Shown here piece by piece: positions 15,981-24,344 of a DNA stretch of 64,000 bases (its first letter is position 1; each line of letters begins with the position of its first letter). Position numbers and translations under genes: made by a program. Origin of the DNA: PALSA-612 sp964595575 (GTDB lineage Bacteria > Actinomycetota > Thermoleophilia > Gaiellales > Gaiellaceae); assembly GCA_964595575.1 (NCBI GenBank), contig CAZQRA010000004.1:30975-94974 (forward strand), given 5' to 3'. The notes below the pieces were generated by a model. It ran no database searches and was not told where the DNA came from. It saw only the letters and a list, made by a program, of their open reading frames with translations.

Positions 15981-17126
15981 GTGAGCGAGACCTTTCACGA
16001 CGAGGACATCGAGTTCGACTTCTTCGAGGACCTCGACACGCGCGAGCGCCCTCCGGCCGAGGAGCGCGAGCGGGTAGCCCGACCCCGTGGGCGTGGTCGT
16101 CCTCCTCGTCGGCCCGCCGAGCCGGGTCTTCCCCCTCGGGCTCGGCTGCTCGGGCTGGTGGCCTTCGCCGTGGTGGTCGTCGTTCTCCTCGTCTTCCTCA
16201 TCTCGAGCTGCGGCGGGAGCAAGGCCGGGAAGTACGCGAGCTACGTGGCCAAGGTGGCGGCTCTCGCCCGGGACTCGGACCAGGTCGCCCGCGAGCTAAA
16301 TAGCGCTCTGACCACCCCCGGCATCAAGCCCACCGAGCTGGCGGTGAAGCTGGAAGGCCTAGCCTCGCGCCAGCGCCTGGGGGTGACGAGCGCCGAGGCC
16401 ATCGAGGCTCCTGGTCCCCTTGTCGACGAGCAGCGGAGCGTGGTCGAGGCGCTGCGCTTCCGGTTCGCGGGGTTGCGCGGTCTCGCCGACGTCTTCCGCG
16501 ACACGGCCGGCTCCAAGGACGTGTCGGGAGCGGCGCTGCAGCTGGCGGAGCAGGCCCAAAGGCTCGTGGCGAGCGACGTCGTGTGGGAGGACCTGTTCCG
16601 CTCGGCTACCATCACCACCCTGCGCCAGGAGGGGGTGCGGGGCATCCCCGTGCCCGACTCGAACATCGTTCCCGCCCCCGACTTCGGCAGCCCCCGGTAC
16701 TGGGTGCCCGTGTTCGAGCGGGTCAACGGCGCCGCTACCGGGAGGCCGACCGGCGGGCTGCACGGGACCGGCATCGTGGAGACGCGGGCGCTCCCCAGCG
16801 GGAAGGTGCTTCGCAGCGACCAGGAGAACATCGTCACCGCCGGCACCGATCTCGGGTTCGCGGTGACGGTCGAGGACACGGGCGACGCCCAGGAGGTGCA
16901 GGTGAAGGTGACCCTCACTATTCGCCAGCAGCCCTCCCCGATCGTCGCCACCCAGACGATCGACGTCATCAACCCGGGTCAACAGAAGACGGTGGTCTTC
17001 CGGAACCTGGGAGAGGTTCGCTTCGCCACCAGGACCACGGTGACGGTGGACGTGAGGCCGGTGCCGGGCGAGGCCAACACGGCCAACAACTCGGCCTCGT
17101 ACCCGGTCATCTTCTCCCTGGGGTAG
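15981..17126 (+). CDS. Single-pass membrane protein of unknown function
   Basis: This protein of about 381 residues has an acidic N-terminus (ETFHDEDIEFDFFEDLDTRER), an Arg/Pro-rich stretch and one transmembrane helix (VAFAVVVVVLLVFLIS). A large extracytoplasmic domain follows, with a helical part (about 95-190) and a C-terminal beta-rich region resembling CARDB/Ig-like folds (DTGDAQEVQVKVTLTIRQQ, NTANNSASYPVIF). I assign no function. Divergent transcription from the kinase operon and a shared membrane location suggest an envelope role. I chose GTG 15981, with TACAGT (15960-15965) as a possible -10. Start codons at 15918 and 15954 are alternatives. Two bases of context leave this uncertain. 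Confidence 0.6.
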   Translation: MSETFHDEDIEFDFFEDLDTRERPPAEERERVARPRGRGRPPRRPAEPGLPPRARLLGLVAFAVVVVVLLVFLISSCGGSKAGKYASYVAKVAALARDSDQVARELNSALTTPGIKPTELAVKLEGLASRQRLGVTSAEAIEAPGPLVDEQRSVVEALRFRFAGLRGLADVFRDTAGSKDVSGAALQLAEQAQRLVASDVVWEDLFRSATITTLRQEGVRGIPVPDSNIVPAPDFGSPRYWVPVFERVNGAATGRPTGGLHGTGIVETRALPSGKVLRSDQENIVTAGTDLGFAVTVEDTGDAQEVQVKVTLTIRQQPSPIVATQTIDVINPGQQKTVVFRNLGEVRFATRTTVTVDVRPVPGEANTANNSASYPVIFSLG

Positions 17127-17135
17127 CGGGCGCGC

Positions 17136-17624
17136 GTGAGCGTGTCGAGCACCGCCGCCGGATGGATCGCCATCGGGGCCGCCGCCGGGGCGGTGGTGGT
17201 CTTGCTGGCGGTCGCCCTCGTCTGGAGGGAGGTGCGACACCTGCGGGCGGCCCAGAGCATCCTCCTGGGAGGGACGAAGCGCGACCTCGCCGACTTCGCG
17301 GTCGCCCTCCAGGCCCGGGTGGACGACCTCCACCGAGCGGTGGACGAGCTCGCCGCCGCCATCGCCCGGGTCGACCGGCGGGTGGAGACGAGCCTGTCAC
17401 GCACGGCTGTCGTCCGGTACGACGCCTACGAAGGGGCCGGCGGCAGGCAGTCGGCCTCGGTTGCCCTGCTCGACGCCACCCGGACAGGGGTGGTGCTGAG
17501 CGCCATCCAGGGACGGGACTACGCCCGCGTCTACGTGAAGGAACTCGAGCGGGGCAAGGCGGCCGTGGCCCTCTCCCCGGAGGAGCAGGAGGCTGTGGAG
17601 CGGGCCATGTCTGGGCTGCCCTGA
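17136..17624 (+). CDS. DUF4446-family membrane protein
   Basis: This 162-residue protein has an N-terminal transmembrane helix (IGAAAGAVVVLLAVALVW), a heptad-like helical region with ALQARVDDLHRAVDELAAAIARV, and the conserved DUF4446 core (TAVVRYDAYEGAGGRQSASVALLD, then GVVLSAIQGRDYARVYVKEL). The family is widespread in Gram-positive bacteria and of unknown function. It starts at GTG 17136, nine bases after the preceding membrane protein, and probably shares its transcript. Confidence 0.8.
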   Translation: MSVSSTAAGWIAIGAAAGAVVVLLAVALVWREVRHLRAAQSILLGGTKRDLADFAVALQARVDDLHRAVDELAAAIARVDRRVETSLSRTAVVRYDAYEGAGGRQSASVALLDATRTGVVLSAIQGRDYARVYVKELERGKAAVALSPEEQEAVERAMSGLP

Positions 17625-17646
17625 AGCGGCCGCTACAGTTCGGCGC

Positions 17647-18165
17647 GTGCAGCACGTCCTCGTCCTCAACGCCACCTACGAGCCCCTCAACGTCTGCTCG
17701 TTGCGCCGGGCCTTCGTGCTCGTGTGCAAGGGACGGGCGGAGGTGGTGGAGGCCCTTGATCGGCCCCTGCGCTCGGCGGGGCGCTGTTACCCCTGGCCGC
17801 ACGTCATCCGGCTTGTGTCGTACGTCCACGTTCCCCGAGCCGTGCGCCGACGCATCTCCCGCCGGGCCCTGTTCGCGCGCGACGGCTGGGCCTGCGCCTA
17901 CTGCGGCAGGCGGGGTGCCCGCCTGACCCTCGACCACGTGGTACCCCGCAGCCGGGGAGGAGCCTCGGTGTGGGAGAACGTGGTGGCCTCCTGCGCCCCC
18001 TGCAACCTTAGGAAGGGCGATCGCCTCCTGGAGGAGGCGGCTATGGCGCTGCGGACGACCCCGCGGCCCCCGTCGCCAAGCCTCTTCATCGAGCTGGCCG
18101 CGCCCAAGCTGCCCGCGAGCTGGCGACCCTACCTCGAGCCCTACGGGGCGACGGCCGCGGCCTGA
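17647..18165 (+). CDS. HNH endonuclease domain protein
   Basis: This 172-residue protein contains a compact HNH nuclease module near residues 80-125: CAYCG, LDHVVPRSRGG, ENVVASCAPCNLRKGD, with two Cys pairs for zinc and the catalytic His in DHV. The N-terminal part (LNATYEPLNVCSLRRAFVLV) is the typical start of a widespread actinobacterial family of stand-alone HNH proteins. No toxin, phage or CRISPR partner is adjacent, so a housekeeping DNA-processing role is more likely than defence. It starts at GTG 17647. Confidence 0.85.
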   Translation: MQHVLVLNATYEPLNVCSLRRAFVLVCKGRAEVVEALDRPLRSAGRCYPWPHVIRLVSYVHVPRAVRRRISRRALFARDGWACAYCGRRGARLTLDHVVPRSRGGASVWENVVASCAPCNLRKGDRLLEEAAMALRTTPRPPSPSLFIELAAPKLPASWRPYLEPYGATAAA

Positions 18166-18216
18166 TCGCGAGGAGGCCTTCCTCCCCGCGCCCTGTCTCG
18201 ACGGAAAGGAGGAGCG

Positions 18217-18939
18217 ATGAGAGCTAGCTTCGTCCCCCGCGCGATCCTGACGGCCCTCGTCGCGGCGGTGGCGGCCGGCCTCGCTACCGTAGCTGGCGCG
18301 GAGGGCTCCCAAGGGCGAGCGGCGGCCGCCCCGGCCGTGGCCGGCACGGTCACTGCCTCCGGCAGGGGGCAGGCCACCGCCGTCCCTGACCGAGCAGGGA
18401 TCGAGGTGGGAGTCGTCTCCCTGGGCAAGACGGCGTCGCAGGCGCTGGCCGCCGGCTCGGCCGAGATGCGCAAGGTGATCGCCGCCCTCAAGGCGGCGGG
18501 GGTAGCTGGGAGGGACATCCGCACTTCGTCCCTGTCCCTGTCGCCTCGCTACTCCCAGGACGGGGAGAGGATCCTGGGCTACGCGGCCTCGAACACCGTC
18601 TCCGTCACCGTCCGCGGCCTGGAGCGGCTGGGAGCGACCATCGACGCCGCCGTGGAGGCAGCGGCGAGCTAGGTGTCGGGCCCCTTCTTTACCCGCTCCG
18701 ACGAGGCCGCGCTCTACCGGCGGGCGCTGCGGGCGGCGGTAGCCGACGCCCGGGCCAAGGCCCAGGCGATGGCCGCCGCCGCAGGACGGCGGCTGGGGCC
18801 GGTGCGGTCCGTGGTGGAGGGCTCGCCGGGGCCGATCCCGGTCGGCGCGGGGGCCAAGCAGGCTGCTGAGCCCACTCCCATCGAGCCTGGAACGCAGACG
18901 ATCGAGGCCGCGGTAACGGTAGAGCTGGCGCTGCGCTAG
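18217..18939 (+). pseudogene. SIMPL-domain (DUF541) secreted protein interrupted by an in-frame TAG
   Basis: Two adjacent open stretches in the same frame (18217-18672 and 18673-18939) together form one SIMPL/DUF541 protein of about 240 residues. It has a signal peptide (FVPRAILTALVAAVAAGLATVAGA), the TVTASGRGQATAVPDRAGIEVGV start, the NTVSVTVRGLERLG core, then after the stop VSGPFFTRSDEAALYRRALRAAVADARAKAQAMA and a C-terminal EAAVTVELALR. A single TAG (18670-18672) replaces one codon in the usual VDAAVEAGA-x-x-VSG turn, with no frameshift. It may be a true nonsense mutation, a sequencing error (CAG or AAG to TAG), or read-through. GTG 18673 could restart translation of the second half. A strong ribosome site (AAAGGAGG) precedes ATG 18217. 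Confidence 0.8.
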
Positions 18940-18988
18940 GCGCGGCCCTCCCGGCGTCGGAGGCCTTGCCTACGATCTCGGGTAGGTC

Positions 18989-20098
18989 GTGAAGATCCTC
19001 CACCTCGCCGATGTCCACCTCGAGCGGCCCTTCCGGGGGCTCCGGCTCGAGCAGGCGAAGGCGGCGCGCCTCGGCCTGTGGGAGGCGTTCCGCCGCTGCC
19101 TGCGCATCGCGCGCGACCGGAAGGTCGACCTGGTCACCCTGGGCGGGGACTTGTGGGAGCACGAGCACGTGTCCAAGGACACGGTACGCTCGGTCGCCCA
19201 CGAGCTCGCGCGCCTGGGCCTCCCTGTCCTCGCCGTCGCCGGCAACCACGACCCGGCCTCGCCCGGCGGGCCCTACGACTGGGTGGAGTGGCCGAGCAAC
19301 GTCACCATCGTCCGCTTTAGCGAGCCCCGGGAGTACCGCCTGGATGGGGTCAGCGTGTGGGGGGTCTCGTGGACGGGCGGGTCCCTCCGGGCCCGCTTCC
19401 TGGATACTTTCCGAGCTCCCTCCGACGGGCGCGCCCACCTCTTGCTGCTCCACGGCACCTGTCGCCCGCCCGCCTGGCTCCTCGACGAGGAGGATGCCTG
19501 CTGTCCCTTCACCCCCGACCAGGTCCGCGGGGCCGGCTTTGCCGCCTGTCTTGCCGGCCACTGGCACAAGGCCGCCTGGGAGGACGGGGTCTGCTACCCC
19601 GGCTCGCCGGAGCCACTCGGCTTCGACGAGGACGGGCCCCACTGCGTCGCCCTGGTCGAGGTGCAGGACGAGGTGACCGTAGAGCTGGTAGCGGTGGCGG
19701 AGAGTCGCTTCCTCACGGTCGAGGTCGACTGCTCAGGCGCCGAGTCGGGAGCCGATGTGGAGGAGCGGGTCGAGGCCGAGCTTTCGGGCCTGGAGGGGCC
19801 GAGGGCGTACCTTCGCCTCCGCCTCGCAGGCCGCGTCGCCCCCGGCTGCGAGGTGGATAGGGAGGCGATCGAGCGGTCGTTGCTGCCCCGGTTCGCGGCG
19901 GCCCGAGTGGAGGATCGAACAGGGGTCGCCTACGACCTGGAGGCGCTGAGCCGTCTTCAGACGGTGGAAGGGGCCTTCGTCCGCCGACTGAAGGGGCGTC
20001 TCCAGGGAGCCCAGGGTAGCGAGCGGGAGGTGGTGGAGCGCGCGCTCGAGCTGGGGATAGCCTCGCTCCGCGGGGAGGGGTTACCCCGTGTGGATTGA
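18989..20098 (+). CDS. SbcD/Mre11-like DNA repair nuclease (YhaO type)
   Basis: This 369-residue calcineurin-like phosphoesterase has metal motifs in order: DVHLERPF (D-x-H), GGDLWEHE, GNHDPASP, LLHGT and AGHWHKA (G-H-x-H). Such proteins pair with an SMC-like ATPase and trim DNA ends. The family's C-terminal capping domain follows. It starts at GTG 18989. The stop lies 11 bases inside the next gene, as is usual for sbcD/sbcC or yhaO/yhaN pairs, so the two products almost certainly form one complex. Confidence 0.85.
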   Translation: MKILHLADVHLERPFRGLRLEQAKAARLGLWEAFRRCLRIARDRKVDLVTLGGDLWEHEHVSKDTVRSVAHELARLGLPVLAVAGNHDPASPGGPYDWVEWPSNVTIVRFSEPREYRLDGVSVWGVSWTGGSLRARFLDTFRAPSDGRAHLLLLHGTCRPPAWLLDEEDACCPFTPDQVRGAGFAACLAGHWHKAAWEDGVCYPGSPEPLGFDEDGPHCVALVEVQDEVTVELVAVAESRFLTVEVDCSGAESGADVEERVEAELSGLEGPRAYLRLRLAGRVAPGCEVDREAIERSLLPRFAAARVEDRTGVAYDLEALSRLQTVEGAFVRRLKGRLQGAQGSEREVVERALELGIASLRGEGLPRVD

Positions 20099-22529
20099 GC
20101 GCCTGGAGATCGACGGCTTCGGCAGGCTCCAGGGCGTGTTCGAGCTCGCCCCCGGCCTCAATGTGGTGGTGGGAGACAACGAGGCCGGCAAGTCCACCCT
20201 CCACGACGCCCTGGTGCGGGTCTTGTTCGGCTTCTCCGACCGAGAGCGGCGCGGCAGCGCCTCCGCCTGGCGGCGGAGCCGGCCCTGGGATCCTTCCCGC
20301 CCCTACCGGGCCCGCGCCCTCGTGCACGGCGCCCACGGTCGCTCCTACTGGATCCAGTGGGACTTCGAGGCCCACGCGGTGCGGCTGCTCGATGCTGCCA
20401 CCGGCGAGGACGAGTCGGCGCGGGTAGTAGGCAAGGGGAAGGCTGTCCGGCTCGGGGAGTACCTGCTGGGCATCGACCTCGACAACTTCCGGGGCATCTG
20501 CTGTCTCGACCAGACGGCCATCGTCCCCGTGCAGCGGTCGGACTGGCTGGCGGGCGCCCTGCAAAAGGCGGTGGCCAGCGTGGCCGGCGAGGCCGGAGTC
20601 GAGGGGGCGGATGGGCGGCTTCGCGACCTCGTCTCCAGGCTGGGATACCGAGCGGACACCTACAAGCCCACCTCGACCGGGCGCGCGCTCCAGCTGGACA
20701 GGGAGAGGGAGCGCCTGCGGCGAGAGCTGGAGGCCGCTCGGGCGGCGCGGGACCGAGCCCAGGACCTGGCAGCGTCCCTTGCCCGTGCCCGGGGTCGTCG
20801 CAGCGAGCTCGAGGAGCGGGAAGCGGAGATGCGAGGGCGCCTCCTCGCCGGCGAGCTCCGTGCGGCTCAGGGCAGGCTCGAGGAGGCCAGGCGCCTCGCC
20901 GCCAAGGCCCGCAACGTCCCCGAGGCCGTTCCCGACGGCCCCTTCGCGGAGGCGGCCGAGATCAGGGCCCGTATCGACCACGTGGAGGGCGAGATCGCCC
21001 GCTGGGAGGAGCAGGCGGAACGCGCTGCGAAGGATGTGGCCGCGCTCGAGGAGCGGCGACAGGGCCTCGCCGCCCGCTACCGCGCCCTCGAGCCCGACGA
21101 GGGAGTCGACGACAGCCACGAGTCGGCGGTGCGGGAGGCCTGGGCTGCGCTCCAGGCCCTCTCCGGGCAAGCAGGGGCTCCAGCCCGGTCCTCCTCGGGC
21201 CGGCGCCGGGGCTTTGCCTGGATCGCCCCCGTCGTCCTCACCTTGGGGCTGGCCTGGCTCGTTGCCAAGGCGGCCAGGGCTCTCGCCGACTGGATCGCCC
21301 GCCGCGCTCAGGAGGCTGCTCGCAGCCGCCAGCGCCGGGAGCTGGAGGAGCGGCTCCGAGCCGAGCTTGCCCGAGCGGGGGTGGCGGAGGGTGGCGACCT
21401 CGGGGAGGCCTGTACGGCTTACCTGGCCGCCTGCGGGCGACGACGGGAGCGGGTGGCGCTGGGGCGCGAGCTGGCCGAGATCGAGACGGAGATCGCCCGC
21501 CGGGCCGAGCCGATGAGAGCCGTGGAGCGGGCCCGGGCGAGCCTGGGCGAGCTGGAGGCGGAGCTCCGTCGCCTGTACGAGAGGGCGGGCATTCCCGCCG
21601 CCGACCTGGCGGCTGCAGGGCGGGCGTTGGCTCAGCTCGAGGAGGCGCGGGAGCAGGCGCTCCGCCGCAAGCAAGAGGCGGAGGCGGCGGCGAAGGCCCT
21701 GGGGACGCTGCTGGCCGGGGAGGAGATCGCCAATCTCGAGCGTCGGGCGGGCGAGCTTGCCCGGCGGCTGAGCGAGCACCAGAGCCGGTACGGTGGAGCC
21801 CCTCCCGAGCCGATCGAGGTCGATCGGGGTCGCCGAGCGCTCGACGACCTCGAGGGGGAGGTGCGCCGCGCGGTCGAGGAGGAAGCCCGCCTTCGCGCCG
21901 AGCTGGAGGGACTGGAGGAGGGTCTTCCCCGGGTATCCGAGCTGGAGGAGGCGCTGAGCGCGGTCGAGGACGAGCTCAGGCGGCTCGAGCTCTACCGGGA
22001 TGCGGCTAGGCTCGCCCGGGAGGCTTTGAGCGAGGCGGCCCAGGAGGTCCATCGCGCCTTCGCTCCCCACCTCAACGGAGCCCTGGCCCGCGCCCTTCCC
22101 CGCATCACGGGCGGGCGCTACGCCGAGGCTCTGGTCGCGGACGACCTCTCGCTCAAGGTGCGGGCCCCGGAGACGGGCGAGCTCGTCGAGCCCGAGCGGC
22201 TGAGCCGAGGAACCCAGGACCAGATCTTCCTCGTCCAGCGGCTCGAGATCGCCCGTCTGCTCGACCCCACCACCGGGGCGGCCCCGCTCCTTCTGGACGA
22301 TCCCTTCGCCCACTTCGACCCCACCCGGCTACGCCTCGGTCTTGAGCTCCTGGCCGAGGTCGCCCAGGAGCGGCAGGTGATCCTCTTCTCCGAGGACCCG
22401 GCTCTTATCGACCTCGCCGGGCGGGTCTGCTCCCGGGTCCACGTCGTGTCCTTGGCGCCGGCCGAGCCCCCTCAGGGAGCGCCGCCTTCTCCAGCTGCGT
22501 CCAGGGCCGCCCGCAGGGAGGCGACGTAG
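20088..22529 (+). CDS. SMC-like ATPase partner (YhaN/SbcC type)
   Basis: This 813-residue ATPase has Walker A VVGDNEAGKSTLHDAL at the N-terminus, long coiled coils (about 200-330 and 400-640), the signature LSRGTQDQIFLVQRLEIARLL and Walker B PLLLDDPFAHFDPTRL at the C-terminus. A hydrophobic stretch (WIAPVVLTLGLAWLVAKAA, about 383-401) splits the coiled coil. This is seen in YhaN-type proteins and hints at membrane association. Its last 58 bases overlap the 3' end of trpA on the opposite strand. With the nuclease upstream it should form an end-processing DNA repair complex. Confidence 0.85.
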   Translation: MWIERLEIDGFGRLQGVFELAPGLNVVVGDNEAGKSTLHDALVRVLFGFSDRERRGSASAWRRSRPWDPSRPYRARALVHGAHGRSYWIQWDFEAHAVRLLDAATGEDESARVVGKGKAVRLGEYLLGIDLDNFRGICCLDQTAIVPVQRSDWLAGALQKAVASVAGEAGVEGADGRLRDLVSRLGYRADTYKPTSTGRALQLDRERERLRRELEAARAARDRAQDLAASLARARGRRSELEEREAEMRGRLLAGELRAAQGRLEEARRLAAKARNVPEAVPDGPFAEAAEIRARIDHVEGEIARWEEQAERAAKDVAALEERRQGLAARYRALEPDEGVDDSHESAVREAWAALQALSGQAGAPARSSSGRRRGFAWIAPVVLTLGLAWLVAKAARALADWIARRAQEAARSRQRRELEERLRAELARAGVAEGGDLGEACTAYLAACGRRRERVALGRELAEIETEIARRAEPMRAVERARASLGELEAELRRLYERAGIPAADLAAAGRALAQLEEAREQALRRKQEAEAAAKALGTLLAGEEIANLERRAGELARRLSEHQSRYGGAPPEPIEVDRGRRALDDLEGEVRRAVEEEARLRAELEGLEEGLPRVSELEEALSAVEDELRRLELYRDAARLAREALSEAAQEVHRAFAPHLNGALARALPRITGGRYAEALVADDLSLKVRAPETGELVEPERLSRGTQDQIFLVQRLEIARLLDPTTGAAPLLLDDPFAHFDPTRLRLGLELLAEVAQERQVILFSEDPALIDLAGRVCSRVHVVSLAPAEPPQGAPPSPAASRAARREAT

Positions 22530-23221
22530 CGGCGCAGGGCCTGTGGGCCCTCCTCCGCCACCTCCAGGGCCCGCGAGCCGACCACGACGCCGTCGGCGAG
22601 GAGGGCGGCGGCCCGGGCCTGCTCGGGAGTGGCGATGCCGAAGCCGGCGTACAGGGGGACGGAAGCCAGCCGACGGGCCCGCTCGACCAGGTCGGCGAGT
22701 CGGGGCGAGAGCCTCTCCCGCGGCCCAGTGGTGCCGGTGAGGGTGACGAGGTAGAGCCAGCCGTCCGTCCGCTCGGCGGCGAGGCGGATGCGCTCGTCGG
22801 TGGAGGTGGGGGCGACGAGCTGGACGCGGCGGAGCTCAGGGCGCTCGTCGACGGGAAGGTCGGCCACGATGAGGCTGGTGGCGCCGGCGACCCGGGCATC
22901 CCGCTCCAGCCGCTCGTAGCCGTAGGCCTCGAGCAGGGAGGCGTAGGTCATGGGGACGAGGGGCACGGGCACCCGCTCCCGCACCCGGGCCAGGCACTCC
23001 AGGCAGGCGGCGGTGCGCATGCCCTCGGCCAGGGCCCGCTCGGCCGCCCGGCGGATGACCGGCCCATCCGCCAAGGGGTCGGAGAAGGGAAAGCCGATCT
23101 CGACCAGATCGGCCCCTCCTTCCACCGCCGCCTCGGCCAGGACAGGGGTGAGTCGCCCGGCCATGAGGTAGATGCACAGGGCCTTGCGCCCCGGTCCTCC
23201 TGCGGCGGCGTCACGAGCCAT
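22472..23221 (-). CDS. trpA: Tryptophan synthase alpha chain
   Basis: This 249-residue TIM barrel cleaves indole-3-glycerol phosphate to indole, which is channelled to TrpB. Catalytic Glu and Asp are in LVEIGFPFSDPLADGPVI. The phosphate-binding loops VADLPVDE and GFGIATPEQA are present. The family's QVTLLxLTxGTTG segment appears as YLVTLTGTTGPRERL. Last gene of the trp operon. ATG 23221 overlaps trpB by 11 bases. Its 3' end overlaps the ATPase gene on the other strand by 58 bases. Confidence 0.95.
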   Translation of the reverse strand: MARDAAAGGPGRKALCIYLMAGRLTPVLAEAAVEGGADLVEIGFPFSDPLADGPVIRRAAERALAEGMRTAACLECLARVRERVPVPLVPMTYASLLEAYGYERLERDARVAGATSLIVADLPVDERPELRRVQLVAPTSTDERIRLAAERTDGWLYLVTLTGTTGPRERLSPRLADLVERARRLASVPLYAGFGIATPEQARAAALLADGVVVGSRALEVAEEGPQALRRYVASLRAALDAAGEGGAP

Positions 23222-24344
23222 GGAGGTACCTGAGGGCCTCGTCGAGGTCCTTGTCGCCTCGACCGGAAAGGCAGACGACGATGAGCTCCGCCTCGAGCTC
23301 GGCGGCCCGGGCGAGCGCGTGAGCCGGCTCCAGGGCGGGGATGATCCCCTCTGTCTCGGCCAGCCGCTTGAAGGCAGAGAGCGCCTCCTCGTCGGTGGCG
23401 GTCACGTACTCCGCTCGGCCCGAGTCGCGGAGGAAGGCGTGCTCGGGGCCCACCCCGGGGTAGTCCAGCCCGGCCGAGATGGAGTGCGCGTCCAGGATCT
23501 GCCCGTCCTCGTCGGCGAGGAGCGAGGAGCGGGCGCCGTGGAGGACGCCGGCCCGGCCCGTCCCCAGGCTGGCGGCACCTGCCGCCTCCACCCCCACTAG
23601 GCGCACCCCCTGGTCGGCCAGGAACCCGTAGAAGAGGCCGATGGCGTTCGAGCCCCCGCCCACGCAGGCGACCACGGCCTCGGGAAGCCGCCCCTCGGCG
23701 GCCAGCACCTGCTCCCGGGCCTCCCGGCCGATCACAGCCTGCAGGTCGCGCACGATCTCCGGGTAGGGGGAGGGGCCCACGCAGGAGCCGATGAGGTAGT
23801 GGGTCGTCTCCACGTTGGTGATCCAGTCCCTGATGGCCTCGCTGGTCGCCTCCTTGAGGGTGCGGGTACCGAAGCCGACCGGCCGCACCTCCGCCCCGAG
23901 CAGGCGCATGCGCTCGACGTTGGGCCGCTGTCGGCGCATGTCCTCCTCGCCCATGTAGACGACGCAGTCGAGGCCGAAGCGGGCGCACACGGTGGCCGTG
24001 GCCACCCCGTGCTGGCCCGCCCCCGTCTCGGCCACGACCCGGCGCTTGCCCAGGCGGCGGGCGAGCACCGCCTGACCCAGGGCGTTGTTGAGCTTGTGGG
24101 CGCCGGTGTGGAGGAGATCCTCCCGCTTGAGGTAGATCCTCCGGCCGGGGGAGAAGCGCTGGGCCAGGGTGAGCGGCGTCGGCCGACCGGCGTACTCGCG
24201 ACCGAGGGCGGCAAGCTCCTCCCAGAAGGCAGGGTCCTCTCGGGCTTTGTGCCAGCCCGCCTGGAGCTCGTCCAAGGCCGGGATGAGGGTCTCGGGCACG
24301 AACCTGCCTCCGTAGGGTCCGAAGAAGCCGTCGGTCATCGGCAC
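23211..24344 (-). CDS. trpB: Tryptophan synthase beta chain
   Basis: This 377-residue PLP enzyme condenses indole with serine. It has YGGRFVPETL at the N-terminus, the cofactor lysine in EDLLHTGAHKLNNALGQ, ETGAGQHGVATA, the phosphate loop VGGGSNAIG and SAGLDYPGVGPEH. This is the TrpB1 type that forms the alpha2beta2 complex with TrpA. ATG 24344 overlaps the trpCF stop by 10 bases, and the product's gene end overlaps trpA, which suits equimolar synthesis. Confidence 0.96.
   Translation of the reverse strand: MPMTDGFFGPYGGRFVPETLIPALDELQAGWHKAREDPAFWEELAALGREYAGRPTPLTLAQRFSPGRRIYLKREDLLHTGAHKLNNALGQAVLARRLGKRRVVAETGAGQHGVATATVCARFGLDCVVYMGEEDMRRQRPNVERMRLLGAEVRPVGFGTRTLKEATSEAIRDWITNVETTHYLIGSCVGPSPYPEIVRDLQAVIGREAREQVLAAEGRLPEAVVACVGGGSNAIGLFYGFLADQGVRLVGVEAAGAASLGTGRAGVLHGARSSLLADEDGQILDAHSISAGLDYPGVGPEHAFLRDSGRAEYVTATDEEALSAFKRLAETEGIIPALEPAHALARAAELEAELIVVCLSGRGDKDLDEALRYLHGS

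Noticed and set aside
17647..18165. HNH nuclease as part of a defence or mobile element
   Set aside because: No integrase, transposase, methylase or phage gene is nearby, and the N-terminal half matches a common stand-alone actinobacterial HNH family.
18673..18939. Independent small gene starting at GTG 18673
   Set aside because: It is the exact continuation of the SIMPL domain in the same frame, without its own ribosome site. It is better read as the second half of an interrupted gene.
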